From: Mytilus trossulus
Lineage: Eukaryota > Mollusca > Bivalvia > Mytilida > Mytilidae
Length of the DNA stretch: 64,000 nucleotides
NCBI RefSeq assembly: GCF_036588685.1
Contig: NC_086384.1
Span: 15,328,195-15,392,194 of the forward strand
Direction: 5' to 3'
The notes beneath the pieces were generated by a model. That model was not told the origin of the DNA, did no database searches, and was given only the letters and a program-made list of their open reading frames with translations. Positions 54,640 to 64,000 of this stretch are shown here, piece after piece. Both the position numbers and the translations under genes were made by a program. How positions within the stretch are numbered: the stretch's first letter is position 1; every line of letters begins with the position of its first letter.

Positions 54640-57000
54640 CTCAAATCGAGCATAAAAAGGTGTGATAATACATTTGATATACAAATGACTTGTAAAGATC
54701 TTTTTTATCCTAAAGACTCATGAAATTAAGAGACCGTGGCATTTTATACATAAACAGTTACAAATAATAAATAAGAAACAACACGAACTCCATTAAAAAA
54801 GTTACAATTAAATATGTATCATAATCTAGTTGTTCTTTATCACTTAGATCACATTTTTTTTCCAGATCCATCAATAGAACAAACACTACCAGCTTCAATT
54901 GGCAACTTGTGACTTCCACATCTAAATTTATTAATAGTATACATCATTTCAGGTAGGGAAACAGAGAGATATTTCTCAAAACCAAATTCAGTCTTACAAT
55001 TCTATAATTAATACACTTAGGTGAGTTAAATATTTGTGCTTTTCAATTTTCAATAAATTTTTCATGAAGAAACTGTTTAACTTGTCTTGACAGAATAACA
55101 TTTCTTTCCATAGTTTGGTTATTCCTACAATGATTATAACCACATTCAAGTAAAATTTCGTTGATACATGGTAACCATTTAGAGTGATACACATCATCTT
55201 CGTCAAGTCTATATAACATATCATATCGTGCGTGATATTATCTTTTTTTTACCATTTAAAATAAGTTGCAAAAAGACAACCATTCTGGCTTTAATACAAA
55301 TAGGCATATGTTCTCTACCAAGCTCTCCATAAACAATACAATTTGGAGTACATTTTTTAATCTTCAAAATATACTTGCAAAATTCTATTGCAAAGATTAA
55401 ATAATTTCATTGTTTTCGTAACCCCACACTTGAGCACCATACAACAATATAGGTGCAACCATTGCATCAAATATTTGTAACAAAATATCAACTGGTAAAC
55501 AAAGCCTTCTCGCTTTACACAATGCATAGAGCATGGCCTTCCTAGCCTGTTAGACTAGCCGAGCTTTATTTTTTGAAAGTGTACCTTTTCTTAAAAAAGA
55601 CTGTTCCCAGATATTGAAAATCTTCTATAACAACTATTTATTCATTATTATATAAAAACTGAGTATTCTCACACTGCCTATTTTTGAAAGTAGAATAACA
55701 TTGGTCTTAGTTACATTGACTTTAAGTTTCCAGGTCTCACAATATAAAAACATCACATTTAGACTTTAGTGCAGATTGCAATTCAGCTGCCAGATTCTGC
55801 AAAAAATAGCAGTATCATCAGCATATATACTAGTCAACAAAAGAAACGATACACGACTTTAGAATAAAATTTATCAAAGAGTATTAAAATTTTAACAAAA
55901 TGAGTTACACTATTTCCAAAGGCTTTCATTTGCAATGTATGCAATTGTGATAATGAAAATCAAAACCTTTCAGAGAGTACCTTAATTCCATGTAAACGAT
56001 CATAGGGTGCAAATTATTTTTGTGGAAAGTTTAACACAAAATCGTCACACAATTTTCTAAGTACTAAATAGAATTATCAAATTCGTTTAAAAAATATTCA
56101 TAACGCTAATCAAGTTAATATGTTCATGTTGTAACTAATTATATATAATGGGTTTAATTGAAAAAAAATGGGTAAAAAATGTGTTTATGAAATCTCAAAA
56201 ATGCAAAAACATAAATTGTTTTCGTCTCAAATCAATGTTTTAGATATGAAAACAACACACTGTAACTTTAGAACCTTTCGGATTAGTTTTAAGATTGTTA
56301 ACGTTCTTTTTAATTTCACTTTACACATACAGTCAATGGTAAATCAATTGATAATGTTTACATTTTAACGATTTCTTGTTGGGCAGAACTTTGCTTTACA
56401 AATAAACAAAGAAACTGTACGATTTTTAAAAAAGAATTAATGTCAAACATTGTCTTTATTGTCATTGAAAGGTTGACATCATTAGTTAGAACTTCTGTTT
56501 TTAAAATTGTTGTTTTATGTAAACTTTGTCAAAAAACTTGAATTTCGCAAAATGACGTCACGAAAGCCCCAAAAAATCTTTTTTTCTAAACGGATTTATA
56601 TTTTCATGGTCATTTAATATCACTACCTTCAATATTGTTCCTATAAACGAGAAACTTCATCTTTAATTTGAAAAAAGTCTTGTATCGTTTCTTGTGTTGA
56701 CTAGTATAGTAACAAATACAATTTAACCTTCAATATCATCATTATCAAACAGCAAGTGAGAAATAGTACATACATCATTAAGACCATCATAGGCATCTGA
56801 TAAGAACTATGTCAGATCATTAAGAAAAAATGAAAATATTAAATGAGAGAGATTTTCTCCTGGTCTGACTCCTACATTTTGAGCAAAATATTCAGAAAAA
56901 TTATTACCTTCTCTTATACATGATTTTGCATTTTCATACAGATTCTGTACAGCAATAAGCATTTTACCATCAATATCATTTCGTAACTTGCCATAGTTAA
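54640..57000 (-). pseudogene. LINE reverse transcriptase relic, copy 1 (split by a transposon)
   Basis: Read on the minus strand, 57,000-56,709 encodes RT blocks including GVRPGENLSH and a LNDL segment; 55,825-55,380 continues with ADDT, CETWKLKVNVTKTNVI and PILLYGAQVWGYEN; 55,370-54,800 gives the region after RT with KFRCGSHKLPIEAG. These are hallmarks of an ORF2 protein of a non-LTR retrotransposon, which copies its RNA into target DNA. Several stops and frameshifts (for example in the TW...LNDL*FLSD region) show it is dead. The 879-bp transposon at 55,828-56,706 interrupts it. The clade cannot be fixed by eye. Confidence 0.8.
55828..56706. mobile_element. DNA transposon, 879 bp, TA target site, inside LINE YADD codons
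   Basis: The ends 'tactagtcaacaaaagaaac' and inverted 'tactagtcaacacaagaaac' stay similar for about 32 bp. TA flanks both sides (55,826-55,827 and 56,707-56,708), and removing the element with one TA leaves the LINE frame reading continuous across the tyrosine of YADD. The interior is AT-rich with no transposase, so it is a non-autonomous Tc1/mariner-like element. Confidence 0.88.
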
Positions 57001-57062
57001 CTATGGCAAAAATTGTTACGAAATGGTATTGATGATAAAATGCTTATTGCTGTACAGAATCT
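56943..57062. repeat. Palindromic inversion at the LINE 5' end
   Basis: About 58 bp of LINE RT sequence (from 'gattctgtacagcaataagc' to 'ttgccatagtt') is repeated inverted immediately after itself, with a few differences. This is the pattern of an inverted 5' segment in a truncated LINE insertion. Confidence 0.85.
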
Positions 57063-57074
57063 ACTAACCAAGTC

Positions 57075-57245
57075 CGTCCGTCAGTCAGTCCTGTTTCTTG
57101 TCATCGCAACTCCTCTCAAACCGCTCAACAGAATTTCACGAAACCTTTTCAGATAATAAGGACATACTATGTAGTTGTGCATATCGACGGGAAATTGCGA
57201 TTCAATTTTTTTTCTAGGAGTTATGCCCCTTTGAACTTATTTATT
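57075..57245. repeat. Dispersed repeat (gtccgtccgtcagtcagtcc type)
   Basis: It begins 'gtccgtccgtcagtcagtcc', includes 'gcaactcctctcaaaccgct' and ends 'gttatgcccctttgaactta', a dispersed bivalve-type sequence. Confidence 0.65.
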
Positions 57246-57249
57246 GATA

Positions 57250-57395
57250 GAACAATTCATAATTTGATAAGCCTGGTCATAGATTCTTTGTTGGATACTA
57301 TTTATGTGATATTTTAAATTAAAGGTATCAAAAGTGAGATGACCAAAACCTAATTTATTTAACCAGTCTTTTACAATGTTAACACATTTACTTGT
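57250..57395 (-). pseudogene. LINE ORF2 C-terminal fragment
   Basis: The minus strand reads VKDWLNKLGFGHLTFDTFNL followed by KYHINSIQQRIYDQ, resembling the segment after RT in bivalve LINEs ('...LGF.Y.W....NIN...IKQR..DQ'). It is a short fragment separate from the copy at 54.6-57.0 kb. Confidence 0.55.
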
Positions 57396-57564
57396 TTTTC
57401 TATGTTATTATATATTTTAAATACTTTAAATTTGCGGAAACGTAGTATTGGGACTTAAAACAATTAGCGGAAATGCAATACGCCCTATTTAGCATAGCAT
57501 GTTAAACTGTGCAACTGAAATTTGATTTTCATCCTCGTTTAAGTAGGGGGAATACTGCATCAGT

Positions 57565-59807
57565 GTAGACTAGTGATATACGTTGATGGTGATATGTGTA
57601 CAGAGTGGTGATAGATATACACAGTGTTGTTAGATATACAGAGTGATGATAGATATACAGAGTGGTGATAGATATTCAGAGAGGTGATAGATATTCAGAG
57701 GGGTAATAGATATACACAGTGGTGATAGACATACAGAGTGGGGATAGATATACAGAGTGGTGATAGATGTACAGAGTGGTGATAGATATTCAGATTGGTG
57801 ATAGATACACAGAGTGGTGATAGATATTCAGAGGGTCGATAGATATACAGAGTGGTGATAGGTGTACAGAGAGGTGCTAGATGTACAGAGTGGTGATATA
57901 TATTCAGATAGGTGATAGATATATAGAGTGGTGATAGATATACAGAGTGGTGATATGTGTACAGAGTGGGGATATATATACAGAGTGATGATAGATGTAC
58001 AGAATGGTGATATGTGTACAGAGTGGTGATATATATACAGAGTGGTGATATATATACAGAATGGTGATAGATATTAAGATGGGTCATAGATATTCAGAGG
58101 GGGTGATAGATATACACAGTGGTGATAGACATACATAGTGGTGATAGATATACTGAGTGATGATAGATATTCAGAGTGGTGTTGGATATTCAGAGGGGTG
58201 ATAGATATTCAGAGGGTCGATAGATACACAGAGTGGTGAAAGGTGTAAAGAGAGGTGATAGATATACAGAGTGGTGATAGATATTTAGATGGGTGATAGA
58301 TAAACACAGTGGTGATAGACATACATAGTGGTGATAGATATACAGAGTGATGATAGATATTCAGAGTGGTGTTGGATATTCAGAGGGGTGATAGATATTC
58401 AGAGAGTAAATAGATATACAGAGTGGTGAAAGGTGTAAAGAGTGATGATAAATGTACAGAGTGGTGATATATATATACAGAGTGGTGATAGATATTCGGA
58501 GGGCTGATAGATATTCAGAGGGGTGATAGATATTCAGAGGGGTGATATATATACACATTGGTGATACACATATAGAGTGGTGATAGATATACAGAGTGGT
58601 GATAGATTTACAGAGTGGTAATATATATTCAGATTGGTGATAGATATACAGAGTGGTGTTAGATATTCAGAGGGGTAATAGATGTACAGAGTGGTGATAG
58701 ATTTACAGGTTGGTTGATAATAGACAAAGTTGTGATAGCTTTTCAGATCAGAGGTAGATATACAGAGTGTTGGTATTCAGAGGGGTCATAGATATTCAGA
58801 GGGGTGATAGATATACACATTGGTGATAGACATACAGAGTGGATATAGGTGTACAGAGTGGTGATAAATATACAGGGTGGTTGATAATTGACAAAGTTGT
58901 GATTGATATTCAGATCAGAGGTAGATATACAGAGTGTTGGTATTCAGAGGGGTGATAGATATTCAGAGGTTCGATAGATATACAGAGTAGTGATATGTCT
59001 ACAGAGTTGTGATAGATATACAAAGTGATGATAGATATACAGAGTGGTGATATATATACAGAGTGGTGATAGATATTCAGAGGAGTGATAGATATTCAGA
59101 GGGGTGATAGTTTTTCAGAGGGTTGATAGATATTCAGAGGGGGATAGATATACACAGTCGTAATAGTCACACAGAGTGGTGATAGATATATAGAGTGGTG
59201 ATATATGTACAGAGGGTTAATAGATGTACAGAGTGTTGATAGATTTAAAGGGTGGTTGATAATAGACAAAGTTGTAATAGCTATTCAGATCAGAGGTAGA
59301 TTTATAGAGTGTTGGTATTCAGAGGGGTGATAGATATTCAGAGGGGTGATGAATATACACAGTGGTGATATGTGTACAGAGTGGTGATAGATATACAGGG
59401 TGGTTGATAATAGACAAAGTTGTGATTAATATTCAGATCAGAGGTAGATATACAGAGTGGTGGTTTTCCGAGGGGTGATATATATTTAGAGGGTCGATAG
59501 ATATACACAGTGGACTGGTGATGGATGTACATAGTGGTGATAGATATTCAGATTGGTGATAGATATACAAAGTGGTGATAGATATAACGAGTGGTCTTAA
59601 ATATTCAGATTGGTGATAGATATACAAAGTGGTGATATATTTACAGGGTGGTTGATAATAGACAAAGTTGTAATAGCTATTCAGATCAGAGGTAGATATA
59701 CAGAGTGTTGGTATTCAGAGGGGTGATATATATTCAGAGGGTCGATAGATATACAGAGTAGTGATATGTCTACAGAGTGGTGATAGATATACAAAGTGAT
59801 GATAGAC
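57565..59807. repeat. 20-bp minisatellite 'gagtggtgatagatatacag' with superstructure
   Basis: More than 100 degenerate copies of the 20-bp unit fill about 2.2 kb. A longer variant block with 'ggttgataatagacaaagtt' and 'cagatcagaggtagatatac' recurs at about 58,708, 58,875, 59,252, 59,400 and 59,650, so segments of the array have been copied as larger units. Minus-strand frames rich in Y, I, H, S, L, P (YHHSVYLSPL type) are repeat translations. Confidence 0.95.
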
Positions 59808-60115
59808 TCGCAACTCGACTTTTGTAACTCGCAACTCGAATTTCGTAACTCGCAACTCGACTTTCATAACTCGCAACTCGACTTTCATAACTCGCAACTC
59901 GACTTTCTTAACTCGCAACTCGACTTTTGTAACTCGCAACTCGACTTTTGTAACTCGCAACTCGACTTTCGTAACTTGCAACTCGACTTTCGTAACTCGC
60001 AACTCGACTTTCGTAACTCGCAACTCGACTTTCGTAACTCGCAACTCGACTTTTTTAACTCGCAACTCGACTTTCGTAACTCGCAACTCGACTTTCTTAA
60101 CTTGCAACTCGATTT
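59808..60115. repeat. 21-bp minisatellite, open on both strands
   Basis: About fourteen copies of 'aactcgcaactcgactttcg' plus one base run into a short (CAA)n. Because the unit is 21 bp, it keeps frame: the plus strand reads SQLDFRN heptads and the minus strand VELRVTK heptads without stops. It directly abuts the truncated 3' side of the LINE at 60,116. Confidence 0.95.
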
Positions 60116-61195
60116 TCAACAACAACAACAACTCGACAACAAGTGAATCTCATAATTGTCTATGTTTTCGTAACCCCATATTTCGCATCCATAAAGCAGA
60201 ATAGGTTTTACCAGTATGTCAAATAAGTCTACGTGGCATTTAATTGATAAATTGTGAATTCTTCCCTTCCTTAAAATTTCGTACATTGCACTTATTGCTT
60301 TGTCCTTTAGATTTTGTTTGCATTGTTTAAAGCTGCCTGTTTTGCTGAAAATAATTCCTAAGTAGTTAAAGTGTTTTACAGTTTCAATATGATGATTGTT
60401 GAATCGGAAAAGTTGAAGGTTTGTTGTTCTTCCTTTTGAAAAAATTAAGATCTTAGTTTTATCAACATTTACTCGCATCTTCCAGGTTTCGCAATACTTT
60501 TTAAATTTGTTAAATGCATGTTGCAGTTGGTCAGGTGATTCTGCCAGGATTACAGTGTCATCTGCGTAGAGAATTATGAATAATTTCATTAAAGTTCCAA
60601 GTTTTTCTTCTATATCTTTACTAATTGTGTTCATGCCTAAAACATTTTCTGAGATGAGATAGTCTTCTAGGTCATTCAAGTATTAATAAAATAAAAACGG
60701 TGACAGATTTTCTCCTTGTCTGACACCGATTTCACAAGCGAACGGCTCACAAAGACCATTATAGCTCAAGCTGGATTTAATATTCTGGTACATGCTGAAA
60801 ATAATATTAAACATTTTCCCCTTTTTATTGCTGTTCAACATTTTAAACCATAAGAAATTACGATTAACCGTATCGAAGGCCTTTTCAAAGTCTACAAATG
60901 CGCAAAATAGTTTCCTTTTTTAGTGTTGTAAAACTTCGATTAGAGAGTTCAGAAGGAACGCGCAATCAATTGTTGAGTATTTTTCTCGGAAACCATTTTG
61001 ATTTTCTTTAAGAAGAGATGTTTGTTCTGAGAATTATTTAAGGCGTTCATTTAATACCGCTGTAAAGACTTTTCCGAAACAGCTCACAATAGTTATTGGT
61101 CTGTAATTTTTGGGGTTGCGTTTGTCACCTTTGTTCTTGTAGACAGGTTTTATCACCTTTGTTCTTGTAGACAGGTTTTATCATTCGATACTTTA
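60116..61195 (-). pseudogene. LINE reverse transcriptase relic, copy 2
   Basis: On the minus strand 61,180-60,690 encodes VYKNKGDKRNPKNYRPI, then VDFEKAFDTVNR (near 60,861-60,900) and GVRQGENLSPFLF (near 60,703-60,740), with stops after LK, QH and FLFY. The frame then continues open for 187 codons (60,679-60,116): Y38-ADD-41 with TVILAES after it, a CETWKMRVNVDKTKILIFSKG-like block, YLGIIFSK and PILLYGCEIWGYEN. These are RT motifs of a non-LTR retrotransposon; the catalytic aspartates are intact but the protein is broken. The 5' side ends in a 28-bp tandem duplication (61,125-61,180) and the 3' side is cut by the 21-bp minisatellite. Confidence 0.88.
61125..61180. repeat. 28-bp tandem duplication in LINE
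   Basis: The unit beginning 'tcacctttgttcttgtagac' occurs twice in direct succession at the 5' limit of the recognisable RT. Confidence 0.9.
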
Positions 61196-61299
61196 ATCTC
61201 CGTTAATTACAAATATTTGGTTTGGTTTGTCTTAAATCATGATAAGTGGAAAAAACTTTTCCTGAAAAGTTACCAATTCAACACTTCATCTAGATCTTC

Positions 61300-61490
61300 C
61301 AACATTGATTGTAATAAATATATATATACAACTCGTCTAAACACCAACCCAACAATGTTAGATCTGTAAATTTGCTTTCGCAAATTTTTGGTTCTTCCCT
61401 CGCCGGGATTCGAACCCATGCTACTGTGATATCGTGACACCAAATCGCCTGCACTGCAGCTGTCCCGCTAGACCACACGACCACCTGGGC
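61300..61490 (-). mobile_element. tRNA-derived SINE
   Basis: On the minus strand an A-box-like 'tggtctagcggg' (61,464-61,475) and a perfect B-box 'ggttcgaatcc' (61,406-61,416) form a pol III promoter typical of a tRNA-derived head. The body follows with a small palindrome 'aaatttgctttcgcaaattt' and 'aacattgttgggttggtgtt' and ends in an AT microsatellite. The tRNA part does not fold as an intact tRNA, so I call a SINE and not a tRNA gene. From memory this SINE is common in mussels. Confidence 0.8.
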
Positions 61491-61800
61491 TTCGCAAAAT
61501 TAAAGCTTTCGGTGGGCATATGTTACCTTTCCATGTCAGTTTAAATCTAGCGGCGTACTACAGTACATGATATATAAGGCATGTGGATGTTATTGATACA
61601 GATCAGCTAAATTATCTATAGTAAAGGATCCTATTGATTCTCTTAATTATCAAAATAACGTTAACCCAAACGTTATTTTTATGCATATTCATGACCGTAC
61701 AATCTGTCTTATTAGTATTCTGGCATTGCACAAGGTCATGGTTTTTCTCTGATTGTTAATGTCGATTTTACACTGAATGCTATCCGACGTTTGAAATGTA

Positions 61801-61872
61801 GAAAAGGTTTATAGATAAAGGAAGATGTGGTGTGAGTGGCAATGAGACAACTCTCCATCAAAATAACAATTT
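61801..61872 (+). repeat. Fragment of dispersed mytilid signature repeat (variant)
   Basis: Reads 'ggaagatgtggtgtgagtgg' and 'acaactctccatcaaaataa', like the copy at 27,400. Confidence 0.7.
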
Positions 61873-61904
61873 ATGTTCAGTTTCGACAGTTATATATTCT
61901 TTTA

Positions 61905-62267
61905 GGGTATGGAAGATTCATTGATCATATTAACCAGATATATCCGGGAAAAGGAAACTTGTTTTGTCAAAACTACTTCGAAATTATAATGAATTCGTTG
62001 AAAGGAGAGTTGGTGGATGTATAAGCCACTTTGCAAATATGCAGATATATGTATGGAATAGGTTGTTTGGAACGATCTGATGTGGAACATATAGAAGCTG
62101 TCCACTCAACAACGGGCAGAACAGCTGCAGATCAAGAACTTATTATAACAGTAAGACGAAAGCAGGCAAACTGGGCCTTGTTGATGGTAGACGTAATTAA
62201 AGCAACCCAAGAATATGTTAAGTTAAAATGGACCCATCATCAACACAAGGTTAGGAGCTTCATATGA
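61905..62267 (+). pseudogene. Coding-like relic with one in-frame stop, unknown product
   Basis: After an acceptor-like 'atatattcttttag' one frame stays open for about 120 codons except for a TAA at 62,022-62,024. Before the stop it reads GYGRFIDHINQIYPGKGNLF and on; after it SDVEHIEAVHSTTGRTAADQ then a VRRKQANWALLMVDVIKATQ segment, which looks like a helical, charged protein. A donor-like 'cacaag|gttagg' lies at 62,249. I do not recognise the family. It could be a gene fragment with one nonsense mutation, or two exons joined by chance. It sits just upstream of an RT relic but has no RT motif itself. Confidence 0.35.
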
Positions 62268-62334
62268 AGTATAAAACATACTGTAAATGTTATTTTATCA
62301 ATTACGTCGTCCGAAACAATGATTTAATGTGTTC

Positions 62335-62830
62335 AAAATTTGGGACTTCTTCTTTACCTATCGACTTCTATTTCCAACGCATACGAAAGATGACATTTTA
62401 ATGGGAACCAATTGTGTCCCTCTTCTTACCGACTTGTTTCTTTATTATTATGAGGTTGACTTCATATGGGAACTTCTAAGAGAGAAATATAAGAAGTTAT
62501 CAATATCCTTTAACTTTTCGTTCCGCTATATCAATGGTGTTCTCTCACTAAATAATACAAAATTTGGTGACTATGTTGAACGAATCTATCCTCTCGAACT
62601 AGAGATAACGTATACTATAGGTACCAATTGATACGATACTCCCGGGCTTGTATTTTCTATCTTGATTTCCTTGCTAGAGGATTGCTACTCACAAGGAACC
62701 TGTTTAGCCAAGAGTTCCAAATGGTGTAGTTGAAATCATCCCTTGTAAATTTTACAGACACCATCACAAGATGGTTAACCGTTAAACCCTTGGCACATCT
62801 ATGCAGCGCTACGACATGATTTTTTTTCAA
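62335..62830 (+). pseudogene. Reverse transcriptase relic (Penelope-like type suspected)
   Basis: The frame reads MGTNCVPLLTDLFLYYYEVDF, then SFNFSFRYINGVLSLNN and a segment ending YPLELEI. The layout MGTNC-P-L-DLFL-YE followed by FRYIDDVLSLNN is known to me from RT proteins abundant in bivalves, probably Penelope-like, although I cannot confirm the clade. Here the catalytic YIDD is YING (62,521-62,544). After 62,630 the frame is lost and later codons (FLARGLLLTRNL, LKSSL) correspond to a position some 70 codons further on, so an internal deletion is present. Confidence 0.65.
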
Positions 62831-62859
62831 ATCGTGGTTCATCGGTGATCGTCGTACGA

Positions 62860-63090
62860 CGCTCGCACGATATTTTTATCATCGTGGCGCTGACGTGTGA
62901 AATTGGATATGCACCTTTTTTGCTCTACGATTTTTTGTTCGTGTCACTGTTGGTACCGTCGTAAGGGTGTCTTACCGCAGCTGTGCGATTGTCGTGCGAT
63001 AAACACATTGCCGTTGGTACCAACATAAACCATTTTAATATTTAACAATCGTACGACAGTCGTACGACAATCTACCGACTGTCTTAAGAC
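62860..63090. repeat. Cluster of 'tcgtacgac' palindromic motifs
   Basis: Repeated motifs such as 'gatcgtcgtacgacgctcgc', 'gattgtcgtgcgataaa' and 'aatcgtacgacagtcgtacg' give local dyads in both orientations. The whole cluster looks like the inverted end region of a repeat, without defined borders. Confidence 0.65.
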
Positions 63091-64000
63091 ACTCGTGATA
63101 CATTCGCACCATTGTCTCACTAATACCAATACGTCAATGTGCAGTATTAGCCAGGTTCCAATTTGCATTATTTTATAATAATACGTAACTATATAAAATT
63201 TCAGAAGATTAAGAAAGAACTGGAGTTTGCGTTTAAGACGTTCGTATGTATCATTTCGACGAATAGAGCAGTTAATTCGTTTTGTTTAATCTACCATCTA
63301 CAATATATAAAGGCAACAATAATATACAGCTGTTCGAAAATTCATAAATCGATTGTGAAAAATAAATCCGGGCTACAAACTAAAAATCAAACATAAGATG
63401 GAACGAACTATAATATAACAATGGCCATTAACCTAACTTGGTACAGGAAATTTTAAGAAAAAAAATGTTATATGAATACGGAGGTGTAGATAAAGATCAA
63501 TAAACCATCATAACAGAATAGTTATAGTCGTATTTACGATTTTTTGCCATATAGTAAATGCAAAATCATAACAAACGCAGTTATTTTTTGAAGGCCTGTA
63601 ACCGGTCAAAATATATTTCAAAATAAAATAAAAACAAAGGATACGGGGTATCTATCCATGACACAAAATTAGTTCATGCACAAAATTAATTAGCATAATA
63701 TATCAATATGAAAGGGGAAATACTTGTGTTTTTCGCTATAATTTCAAAAAAGCAGACAAAGAAAATGAGTAAAGAACACAAACAAATCTTACGACTCGTA
63801 CTAAAAGTCTAAAACCAAGGTTAAATATATTCGGGTCATTTGAAGGGTATGCCTAAATAATCAATTGAACGACTTAACACCACTTGGCAGCTATATATGT
63901 AATGATATTTTGGAAATTTTTTAAAATGTTTTAAGATAGCAATCACAAGACACAGACAAAATAGTGCCCAACATGAAAAAAAATAGACAGTTTCCTAACT
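63091..64000. other. AT-rich right edge, no gene seen
   Basis: A 77-codon frame at 63,163 has no splice or composition support, and no further repeat is recognisable to the window end. Confidence 0.45.

Noticed and set aside
57695-59627. Tyrosine/isoleucine-rich open frames on the minus strand
   Set aside because: They are translations of the 20-bp minisatellite.
57565-60115. CRISPR-like array of short repeats
   Set aside because: The units are contiguous tandem repeats without unique spacers, and the context is a eukaryotic genome.
59715-60146. Repetitive protein genes on both strands (116 and 138 codons)
   Set aside because: Both frames are translations of the 21-bp tandem unit, which has no stop in either direction; no promoter or splice context supports a gene.
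61400-61490. Functional tRNA gene
   Set aside because: A- and B-box motifs are present, but the sequence does not form an intact cloverleaf and continues into a SINE body with an AT tail.

Overview
Organism and overall character. The window is eukaryotic, AT-rich and repeat-dominated, and reads as nuclear DNA of a marine mussel (Mytilus or a close mytilid). The main reason is repeated copies, in both orientations, of a short dispersed signature (an 'aagatgtggtatgattgcc' type core followed by 'aatgagacaact') at about 13.15, 19.24, 21.0, 27.4, 28.4, 30.7, 32.8, 36.4, 41.9, 44.5 and 61.8 kb, plus several other repeats I associate from memory with bivalves. I cannot verify the species. There is no bacterial-style gene organisation, no complete protein-coding gene, and most short open frames are chance or repeat by-products.

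Layout. 1-7,008 is a satellite with monomers of about 187 bp arranged in a seven-monomer higher-order unit of 1,311 bp. 7-12.6 kb holds AT-rich DNA, a CCCGGGCGC palindrome cluster, a dimeric 328-bp tandem repeat and dispersed repeats. 12.93-18.71 kb is a nest of DNA transposons: outer element A, interrupted by B (8-bp target duplication) and by C, which carries two coding-like exons. 18.7-28 kb is mostly old dispersed repeats, two short-motif arrays and a MITE ending in G/C tracts. 28.1-39.0 kb is the most unusual region: on the minus strand five small exon-like islands (E5-E4-E3-E2-E1) are repeated as a cassette nearly three times, each island flanked by good splice signals but only some of them open in any frame. 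It is a candidate long noncoding RNA or a decayed exon-repeat gene. 39-54 kb contains more dispersed repeats, a clean 751-bp transposon with terminal inverted repeats and an 8-bp target duplication (42,839-43,589), a coding-like terminal exon on the plus strand (43,838-44,027), a 919-bp tandem duplication with its own exon-like islands (47.1-48.85 kb) and two further minus-strand islands near 51.6-51.9 kb.

54-62.9 kb is retrotransposon territory. One minus-strand LINE copy is split exactly in its YADD catalytic motif by a TA-flanked transposon and ends in a palindromic inversion. Then come a LINE 3' fragment, a 2.2-kb 20-bp minisatellite, a 21-bp minisatellite open on both strands, a second LINE copy, a tRNA-derived SINE, a coding-like relic with one stop, and a reverse transcriptase fragment whose catalytic YIDD is read as YING. 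62.86-64 kb is palindrome-rich, then apparently unique, AT-rich DNA.

How the parts relate. The satellite monomer shares a core with short retroposon insertions at 24.9, 30.1 and 54.2 kb, two of which have 13-bp target duplications; this suggests the satellite grew from a retroposon tail. Several unrelated-looking elements (8.67, 12.93, 13.0, 21.4, 22.15, 42.84 kb) share one architecture: end arrays of a short, mostly CpG-containing motif. That architecture and the triplicated exon cassette are the best candidates for something undescribed.
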